IMG/VR virus record: IMGVR_UViG_3300042308_001616 | Coordinates: 1-58,860 of that record | Origin: a virus | Strand: one strand, 5' to 3' | Length of the DNA: 58,860 nucleotides | Shown here: piece by piece, positions 1 to 6,600 of the stretch | Numbering within the stretch: position 1 is the stretch's first letter | Layout: each line of letters opens with the position of its first letter | The notes under the pieces: model-generated | What the model was told of the DNA's origin: nothing | What the model saw: the letters and a program-made list of their open reading frames with translations, nothing else | Database searches by the model: none | Position numbers and translations under genes: made by a program

Positions 1-358
1 TCGGAACTCCTTCGAGTTTTATCTTTTTCTCTACGTAGTATTTGTTCTTTTTAGATATGAGATCCTCGATACGGTACATCTTACCATAAGTCAGAGTTTT
101 GTGACCTTTTGAGTTACATATTAGTAAGTCACCAACTGAAAGTTCCTCGAACTTCGTAGAGATATATGTATCCTGATAATGTGCATTTATCGACGGAAGT
201 GCGTTACCCGATGTGTCAGTAAAATATGATACCATATGTGAACCACTGGTATCTACAAGTGTCACACGACCATTACCATTTATGTTGTATAGTGATGCAA
301 CCTCATAAAGGTGCCCTTTGATAAGACTACTGGTGTCTTTTATTGCTCTAATCTTCAT
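1..358 (-). CDS. Hypothetical protein, 3' end cut by window edge
   Basis: An open frame runs leftwards from an ATG at 358 to the window edge without a stop (119 codons visible, starting MKIRAIKDTSSLIKGHLYEV). I do not recognise the protein. Two similar stretches, GHLYEVASL near residue 16 and GKMYRIEDL near residue 92, with a VGDLLICN segment between them, suggest small SH3-like beta-barrels of the kind common in phage accessory proteins. A good Bacteroidota-type promoter lies directly upstream (372-403). It is divergent from the gene at 405. The frame is well supported by its length, start and promoter; function is unknown. Confidence 0.75.
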   Translation of the reverse strand, partial: MKIRAIKDTSSLIKGHLYEVASLYNINGNGRVTLVDTSGSHMVSYFTDTSGNALPSINAHYQDTYISTKFEELSVGDLLICNSKGHKTLTYGKMYRIEDLISKKNKYYVEKKIKLEGVP

Positions 359-371
359 ACAGTCTTTTCAA

Positions 372-403
372 CAAATATAACAAATGAAAATAATATATAC
401 AAA
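372..403 (-). promoter_or_regulatory. Bacteroidota-type promoter (TTTG-N20-TATATTTG)
   Basis: On the minus strand TTTG (403-400) is followed after 20 bases by TATATTTG (379-372). This matches the known Bacteroidota consensus (-33 TTTG, -7 TAnnTTTG). The expected transcription start lies about 5-10 bases before the ATG at 358, giving a very short leader. Confidence 0.65.
394..401 (+). promoter_or_regulatory. TATATACA motif upstream of the gene at 405
   Basis: AATAATATATACA precedes the ATG at 405 by only three bases. The same string occurs before the genes starting at 49463 and 26539 on the minus strand. It is a candidate phage promoter or start-site element. Confidence 0.4.
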
Positions 404-404
404 T

Positions 405-893
405 ATGAAAAAGATAAAAACATTCGAGAGTTTCGAAAAAGATACAGACACCAGGGGCCTGAGCAGGCAATACCTTTTTGAGACTTGTAATATACAAGAA
501 GTACTGGATATGCTACTCCGAGTTGCTTACGAAATTTATGAGAATCCTAAAAGTGATTTCGAGGAGGAAGAAGATGGACAGTTATTACTGATTGTTAATA
601 TAAGTTTTGGTGGTGGAAACTTTGCAAGTACACAGTTCGACACAAAGATACTTAGAAATATGTCAGTTGGATTTGAAGACCTCGCTTGGGAGTTCGAGGA
701 GCCGGTCGATAACGAGTTTTTCGAGCGAAATCAAAACGGTGATATTGAAATGGGTATGGACATAGGAGTGGTCTACAACGTAGGTGGTTGGGATCCTACA
801 CTACTAGACGAGGACACTTCCAACGCTTGCGGACTTATCTCCGAGAATCTTCCAGAATGGAACATCGACACGGTGAATTCCTGGGATTTATAG
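405..893 (+). CDS. Small acidic protein with capsid-targeting-like N-terminus
   Basis: 162 residues. An upstream in-frame ATG exists at 384, but the start at 405 (MKKIKTFESFEKD) is preferred because it puts a recognisable N-terminal motif at the very start and leaves the TATATACA motif outside the gene. The motif K-T-F-x-S-F-x-x-D resembles the capsid-targeting peptide of T4 internal proteins (MKTYQEFIAEA) and two other N-termini in this window (genes starting at 22179 and 49463), though here the terminal acidic residue is Asp rather than Glu. The rest is acidic, with no domain I recognise. It may be an internal head protein, but this is inference. Confidence 0.75.
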   Translation: MKKIKTFESFEKDTDTRGLSRQYLFETCNIQEVLDMLLRVAYEIYENPKSDFEEEEDGQLLLIVNISFGGGNFASTQFDTKILRNMSVGFEDLAWEFEEPVDNEFFERNQNGDIEMGMDIGVVYNVGGWDPTLLDEDTSNACGLISENLPEWNIDTVNSWDL

Positions 894-914
894 GACAGAA
901 CTTCTGCTTTTTAT

Positions 915-922
915 TATATAAA
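915..922 (+). promoter_or_regulatory. TATATAAA motif upstream of the M16 peptidase gene
   Basis: TATATAAATA at 915-924 contains the T4 late-promoter core TATAAATA and lies 17 bases before the ATG at 942. Confidence 0.45.
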
Positions 923-941
923 TAAAAAAAACCGAATAAAG

Positions 942-2048
942 ATGATAATAAATCTAAAATCAGAGACCGACTTATCCGGCTTCTACGTAGTATACGAAGG
1001 TTCGACAAACTTAGAAAAGAAAGGATGGTACGGCATATCGCACCTACTTGAGCACCTTATGTGTAAGAACTTCGACCACCTACAGGAGGACTTCGACAGG
1101 GACGGCATAGACTGGAATGCTTATACTTCTGGCAACGAAATCGTTTTTTACCTTACAGGACTTGAAGATAAAGTGAACAAATGGAAAGGTGAATTTATGG
1201 ATCTTCTCGGCGACTTCAACGTTACTAAGGCACAGTTTGAAAACGAAAGAAAGATTGTATTGGAAGAATATATGGACAGTTTTAATGACCAAACTTCTTT
1301 ACATATGCTCAATCTAAGTAGAAAACTTTTCAATGACTATGATCCAATTGGACTAAGAGAAGATCTTGAAAAATTGAAATTTATGGATTGTTTAAATTTC
1401 TATGAGTTACAATATGCAAAACCAACTAAAATAATAAATGTATCTAAAAAAGACTACAAAAACAACGAGTTAGATTTTGTAGACAGAAAAATTGTCAAAA
1501 GTACTGCATTTGGAAACCACAATGTGCCTCTCGAATTAGGAAATGAGTTCAAAGATAAAACATCGATAGTTATGTTGTCACCTATTATTGAGGAAGACTT
1601 TGCTTATGTACATTTCATAAACGCTATGTTGTCATTAGGTTTAAAATCACCTTTATATCAAGAGATAAGAGAAAACAGAGGACTTGTGTATTATATACAT
1701 TGTTACCAATCAAGAATGCACGAACAAGGTATAGTAACATTGGCAACACAAACATCTAACAAAAACTTTGATGCTGTTGTTGATGCAACCAAAAAAGTTC
1801 TTACAAATCCGAAGAAACACTTAACAAAAGATAGGTTCAACCTGGTGAAGGATTACTTCGAGGTTAGAAAGAAGAAAGATGAGATACTGAGATACAAAAA
1901 TGTAAATCAATGGATAAATCCAACTGGTTGGTCGGTTAATGAGATACTTGATGAAGTTAATCTTAAAAAGGTATTAGAGGTATACGATAAATACTTTGAT
2001 TTCGATAAGTTCTACATTTCTAGTGATAAAACTGAATTCAAAAAATAG
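942..2048 (+). CDS. M16-family zinc metallopeptidase (pitrilysin/processing-peptidase type)
   Basis: 368 residues. The inverted zinc motif HxxEH is present as H34-L-L-E37-H38, and the third ligand region, ERKIVLEEY, follows at residues 102-110 (E108 or E109), slightly closer than the usual 75-odd residues. The C-terminal half has the usual M16 signature RENRGLVYYIHCY near residue 240, so both halves of a single M16 domain pair are present. Such enzymes hydrolyse peptides within a closed chamber. Host versions trim peptides or process precursors. A phage role is unknown; processing of virion or host peptides is possible. It is a single-gene unit with a T4-late-like promoter motif upstream and an intrinsic terminator just after its TAG stop. 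Confidence 0.88.
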   Translation: MIINLKSETDLSGFYVVYEGSTNLEKKGWYGISHLLEHLMCKNFDHLQEDFDRDGIDWNAYTSGNEIVFYLTGLEDKVNKWKGEFMDLLGDFNVTKAQFENERKIVLEEYMDSFNDQTSLHMLNLSRKLFNDYDPIGLREDLEKLKFMDCLNFYELQYAKPTKIINVSKKDYKNNELDFVDRKIVKSTAFGNHNVPLELGNEFKDKTSIVMLSPIIEEDFAYVHFINAMLSLGLKSPLYQEIRENRGLVYYIHCYQSRMHEQGIVTLATQTSNKNFDAVVDATKKVLTNPKKHLTKDRFNLVKDYFEVRKKKDEILRYKNVNQWINPTGWSVNEILDEVNLKKVLEVYDKYFDFDKFYISSDKTEFKK

Positions 2049-2076
2049 AAAAAACCCACCAATCGGTGGGTTTTTT
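2049..2076. terminator. Bidirectional intrinsic terminator
   Basis: CCCACC (2055-2060), loop AATC, GGTGGG (2065-2070), flanked by an A-run on the left and six Ts on the right, so it can work on both strands. It separates the convergent M16 gene (+) and the tiny-gene/sirtuin unit (-). Confidence 0.85.
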
Positions 2077-2167
2077 ATTCCCATATTTCCTTTATTCTTT
2101 CTTTTCTTTTATCGTTCAGCATCTTCATCGCCATCGCCCGGTATATCATGTACGCTCGCCGGCACAT
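2075..2167 (-). CDS. Tiny basic protein, 30 residues
   Basis: ATG at 2167, reading MCRRAYMIYRAMAMKMLN and ending at TAA (2075-2077) exactly in the terminator T-run. A strong Shine-Dalgarno sequence, AAGGAG, lies five bases before the start, which is unusual in this window. It overlaps the end of the 27-residue frame just upstream, so the two may be translationally coupled. It is rich in Met, Arg and Lys and matches no family I know. Support is the ribosome site and its exact fit to the operon end, not homology. Confidence 0.45.
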   Translation of the reverse strand: MCRRAYMIYRAMAMKMLNDKRKERIKEIWE

Positions 2168-2229
2168 TCCTTCTCCTTTTCACTCTGGTGCTGTTCTTTA
2201 ATGTATTCTAAGCGAGACTTATTTCCCAT
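2146..2229 (-). CDS. Tiny charged protein, 27 residues
   Basis: ATG at 2229 overlaps the last codons of the sirtuin gene in another frame; it reads MGNKSRLEYIKEQHQSEKE and ends at TGA (2146-2148). It overlaps the next tiny gene by 22 bases. The composition is charged and helical. Evidence is limited to position and composition, so it could be fortuitous. Confidence 0.3.
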   Translation of the reverse strand: MGNKSRLEYIKEQHQSEKEKECAGERT

Positions 2230-2935
2230 CATATTTTAGTATTTCTGCGATTTTGGACATTCCAATAGTTGCTGGTTCTTTTATGTGTTTAAAAAATGGT
2301 TTTCTAAACTCTGGTACATAGAAGTCGCCATTACTTGGATCTACGTAGAATATCTCACAATCTTCTTTGGTGAGAAAAGGTATTTCATTTGCAGGAAAAA
2401 CCTGCATAGAAGTTCCTACAATTATACATACATCACACTCGGTAGCAGCATCAGTTGCATTCTTTATATCATTACCATCGAGGTTTTCACCAAACCAAAT
2501 GATATGTGGACGAAGTTGTGCACCACGTGGACATTTGTCTCCGAGTTTTATATCACCATCACAATCGTATACCTCTGTCGAACCGGGGAAAGTCGAACGA
2601 GATTTTTTCAACTCACCATGTAGGTGAACTATATTGGTCGAACCGGCACGTTCGTGTAAGTCGTCTACATTTTGCGTAACTACAATTACATCAAAATTTT
2701 TTTCAAGATCTGCTATTATTTCGTGTGCTATGTTTGGTAATACAGATAAGAGTTGTTTACGTCTTGCGTTATAAAAATCGAGAACTAACTCACGATTCTT
2801 ACACCAAGCATCAATAGTGGCAACATCTTCAATACGGTGATTGTTCCACAAAGAATCTACGGAGTCGCGGAATGTCTCAATTCCACTCTCTTTAGAGACT
2901 CCTGCACCCGTGAATAAAAGTATTTTCTTTTTCAT
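2219..2935 (-). CDS. cobB: CobB-type sirtuin, NAD-dependent protein deacylase
   Basis: 238 residues. NAD-binding motifs are G10-A-G-V-S-K-E-S-G-I and T22... F-R; TQNVDDLHERAG follows at 88-98; the catalytic histidine is H106 in HLHGEL; LRPHIIWFGE and VGTSMQVFPA come later. Y55 and R58 (FYNARR) match the Tyr/Arg pair that lets CobB and SIRT5 accept succinyl-lysine. The zinc-binding cysteines are reduced: the first CxxC is missing and only DCDGD and DKCPRG remain, similar to E. coli CobB. It consumes NAD to deacylate lysines. It lies downstream of the secreted nuclease with its own Bacteroidota promoter. Other large phages such as KVP40 carry sirtuins; the target here is unknown. Confidence 0.92.
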   Translation of the reverse strand: MKKKILLFTGAGVSKESGIETFRDSVDSLWNNHRIEDVATIDAWCKNRELVLDFYNARRKQLLSVLPNIAHEIIADLEKNFDVIVVTQNVDDLHERAGSTNIVHLHGELKKSRSTFPGSTEVYDCDGDIKLGDKCPRGAQLRPHIIWFGENLDGNDIKNATDAATECDVCIIVGTSMQVFPANEIPFLTKEDCEIFYVDPSNGDFYVPEFRKPFFKHIKEPATIGMSKIAEILKYDGK

Positions 2936-2939
2936 TCTA

Positions 2940-2970
2940 CAAATATAAACAAAAATATTATTTTTTGAAA
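2940..2970 (-). promoter_or_regulatory. Bacteroidota-type promoter for the sirtuin gene
   Basis: Minus strand TTTC (2970-2967), 19 bases, TATATTTG (2947-2940). The -7 element ends four bases before the ATG at 2935 (TATATTTGTAGAATG), so the message would be leaderless or nearly so. The same TATATTTGTAG-N-ATG arrangement occurs at 58130-58144. Confidence 0.6.
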
Positions 2971-3614
2971 TTTATTATGATACCAACTTCCGTTCCAGAT
3001 TGCTTAGTCAAATCGATTATTGTTTTAAGATTAGTCTTAACACAAACACCATTTACGTTGGAACCCACGTAACAAACCATGTTTGACTTAGTTGAAACAA
3101 TTTTGTAAAATGTTGTTGGTATCTTTACCCTCGTACCCTTTACTCTTTTGGCATTCTTATCGTATATAACACCAGTTATTATTACCGCATCCTGTTTATT
3201 TTTCAATAAATACTTTATTACGGACTTTTCTAATTTGGCCCATTTACCACGGTTGAAAGATTTAATCTGTGGTGCTTGATTGAATAAACTAAACGAATGG
3301 TAATTCAATGTATCATCATAGGATGTTATATTAGATGGTGTAAGATGTCCTAAATCGAATCCTGTTTTGTTCAATGAATTCTTTTGATAAGGACCACCGG
3401 GCCACTCTTTGTGCCATTTATCACTTCTGTGTCCGTCTATCTTAGTTAGTTCGTAATATGTTACAAAATGTACAGATATGAGTGATGAGGTATCTTCGTC
3501 CAAATAGAAGGAAATATCTCCGTGATTTATTCGGAAGGTGGTACCCGAAACATCAACCGTCTGACCCAGAAGGAAGATAGGTACTAAAAGTAGTGTAATT
3601 AGTAATATTCTCAT
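2958..3614 (-). CDS. Secreted DNA/RNA non-specific endonuclease (EndoG/NucA family)
   Basis: 218 residues. The N-terminus MRILLITLLLVPIFLLGQ is a Sec signal peptide with no lipobox Cys, so export to the periplasm is predicted. The catalytic motif of the family, DRGH, appears as F-D-L-G-H-L near residue 112, and the metal-binding Asn lies in SLFNQAPQ near residue 133. The family cuts single- and double-stranded DNA and RNA using a His base and an Asn-bound magnesium. Leu replaces Arg in DRGH, a change tolerated in some members. In a phage it could break down nucleic acid outside the cytoplasm, including competing phage DNA, or mature in the host envelope; this is inference. It is divergent from the giant gene at 3638 with only 23 bases between starts. 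Confidence 0.85.
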   Translation of the reverse strand: MRILLITLLLVPIFLLGQTVDVSGTTFRINHGDISFYLDEDTSSLISVHFVTYYELTKIDGHRSDKWHKEWPGGPYQKNSLNKTGFDLGHLTPSNITSYDDTLNYHSFSLFNQAPQIKSFNRGKWAKLEKSVIKYLLKNKQDAVIITGVIYDKNAKRVKGTRVKIPTTFYKIVSTKSNMVCYVGSNVNGVCVKTNLKTIIDLTKQSGTEVGIIINFKK

Positions 3615-3637
3615 ATTAGCTTATATGTGTGATTGAC

Positions 3638-6600
3638 ATGAAGGTCGGGTCTATATTAATATATAATTCAAAACACTACATACATAAAATGGGTATCGTC
3701 TCCTTAATGACATCTGCCAGCTTCAACTCGCTGGGAAACGACGTAAATGTCGTAGGTAATTTTGAAACAGACGTAGAGTCTGGTTCTATTGAGAAGTATG
3801 TTAGTACACCATTGGTGAACTATGTAGAACCTTACGTTTATAAAGGTGTCGAAAAAACTCTTTTCTACACAGAGGTTAACTCAAACCTAAAAGAAGGTGA
3901 GCGTGTATTTATAGTAAATGGTAATTATGATAGTGCCGAACGTATAAAGATTGACAAATATAAAAAAGGTAGTGACGGATACCGTGTACTTTACGTAGAT
4001 AGATGTCAAATAGTATTAGATATCGATTATACCGGAACACTTCCGGTACAGGGAGGTACGTCCGAAGACTATATGTCGGACTACGTAAAAATACAATACA
4101 TTGACTCATATGACACATTCTTAACTGCAAACAAACAATTGACCACCAGAGGTGGTTATATGGGTGGTAGATTCGACTACTATCAGAATTGGATAGCATA
4201 CATAGATTACGATTATCCGAGTATAGATGATGGATGGGTAAGTACGACAGGAGTTACTGCATCACCTGGGTTTTATGTAAGAGAACCTGCCTATGATCCA
4301 AATATGCTTTCCGGTACAAAAGGAGAAGGATGGGTATCAATAACAAAAGAATTTATTTCAGGTTCTTACTCTTTGGCATCACCTACTGCCAATCCAAAAG
4401 TCGGACTTAGACACTTAAGTAACAACAAATTGTTAGTGGTGGGAAAAAGCTTCACATATAAAGGTACCGAATTCAAATCTGGAAATGTCTATAAATTTGA
4501 AGCATCGAAAGGATGGATAGCAAATATAGAAGAACAGGGTAAGTATTCGAGTGCCATAATAACCAAAGGAAACTTCAGGAATGGAGATTTTTCCGGAAAG
4601 TTTAATAGTGGTTTATACGGAAGTAGAGAAAAAAAAATAACGTGGAGGGGAACAGGTATATGGAACGGTGGAACTTTATTCAATACACTTTGGTTGAGTG
4701 GTTCTATGTTCTCTAAAATAGAAATCTCGGAAAGTCATCAGACACTAATTAATAATAATAGAAAACCATATCAAAAAGTTAACACTTGGAACAATGGTGG
4801 TTATGGTTGGAACTATGTATTGGACTCTGAATTTGACAACACCAGTATATATAGTGCGATAGTTAGAAACACAAAGTTTGGAATGACACCTAGTTCGCCG
4901 GTCGTAGAAAGATATTTAACCTCTGCTACACAGAGTTTTGATAAAATTTTAGATGGTGGTCTTTATGAGTCATGTGAATTTATCAACACACAACTTCTCG
5001 GAGGTGCAATAAAAAACTCTAGGTCATGGAACTCTGTTTTAGATGGAGTAAAACATATAAACTCATTCACATATGATTCGGTGTTGGTTAACTCGACACT
5101 TTTTGCAGAACCTGCTATAAAAATAGACGGATATGACGAATGGAGTACCTCAGAAAGAAGAGGTTCTAATGTATTTGGAGAAACATTCAGTAACGACTTC
5201 GATTTCAAAGTATACAAATTATATGTAGGAGAAGCCGATTGGAAAAAGATGAGGTCTGGTGACTCTTTTTATGTAAAGGGAATTAGGATTAAAAATGATC
5301 CAGAACTTATGAACTTTTTTGATAAAAAGTTCACTATTGGGTCATGGACAGAATTTGTAGATGAATTCAACTCTACTGGAAATCAAATAGGTTCTGTGGA
5401 CCCAAATGTTTTCTACAAAAGTGGTATAAGTTGCGCAGCATTCCTTACAACACTCGAAGAGAATGAGTGGATTTACTCCAGTATTGAATACAGAGTTCCT
5501 GACGCAAACTTCCCAGGTGGAAAAGTAAGTGGTTATATAACTGATGTCGTAAAAGAAAATCCAAATCCTAGGTATTCAATAGACATATTCGTCTCAACAA
5601 AAGACACCGACTTTAGGACGATTGAAGGGTTAAACTTCAATTCAACAACACAATCTGTATCTAGTTTAAATTATATTCTACCAAAACAAAAAAGTGTAGT
5701 TGATTTCAGTAACGCATACATAATAGACTCAAACGTGGAGAGTGGTGTTGTTGACAACTGTAACTGGATAAGTGGATATGACATAGGCTATAACAAAGAC
5801 CTTATAATATCTGGTCTTACTAACTCTCAAGATATGACTATTTACAACGTTGATTACAACTCAAGTAACGGTGAAATAACAGTGACAACGTTGAAAGATC
5901 AAAAATTCTTTGAGATAGTAGATAGGTCTTCGTATAGTTATGAATCGGATGTTAAAACTGGAGACATTCTTTTCATAGCAGGATTTGACTACTATTCTAA
6001 AGGTAAAGTACTCGGATTTACTATATCGGATCCTGGTAGTAACTATGCACCACCGGTCGACTCGGTTAAGTTATATCAACCAGATTCTGTTAAAGGTTAT
6101 GGGCTTATGGTAGACTATATACCAAATTTGGTAAGTCCTTATGAAATACAATCAGTAAATGTTGTGGTATATGGGTTGGATTACAAAGTAGGTGACAGAT
6201 TATACTTAAAATTTGATAATCAGGGTTCATTGAACGGAGGAACTGATGCACACATCACAGTGACCAGTGTAAGTGAATTAGATACGGTTAGACTTCCAAA
6301 CTATTGGAAAGTTGTTACAACTACCCCAAACACTATAACACTCAGTTCTTTAAGCGATACTGATAAAATTATGGGATTAACTCAATCGGGTATATTCATA
6401 ACCGAAGGTGGAGAAAATAGATGGAACGGATTCAAAAAAATGATGATAATGAATTCGAATATAAAATCGGGTATTTTTAAACGTTCAACACTCGTAAATA
6501 ACGTAATAGAAGCGGAGAATTATCCAATTTCGGATAGAGACTTTATCAACATCGATGGTATAAAAGGACTTTTGTTATCAGAAACGATATTCGCAAATAA

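Noticed and set aside
384-404. Upstream ATG at 384 for the small protein at 405
   Set aside because: It would bury the N-terminal targeting-like motif and include the TATATACA element in the coding region.
894-915. Weak hairpin CAGA-ACT-TCTG plus T-run after the gene at 405
   Set aside because: Four pairs are too few to call a terminator with any confidence.
2219-2935. Sirtuin as part of a Thoeris/DSR-type defence system
   Set aside because: It has the full CobB deacylase motifs including Y55/R58, no fused effector domain and no partner gene of those systems next to it.
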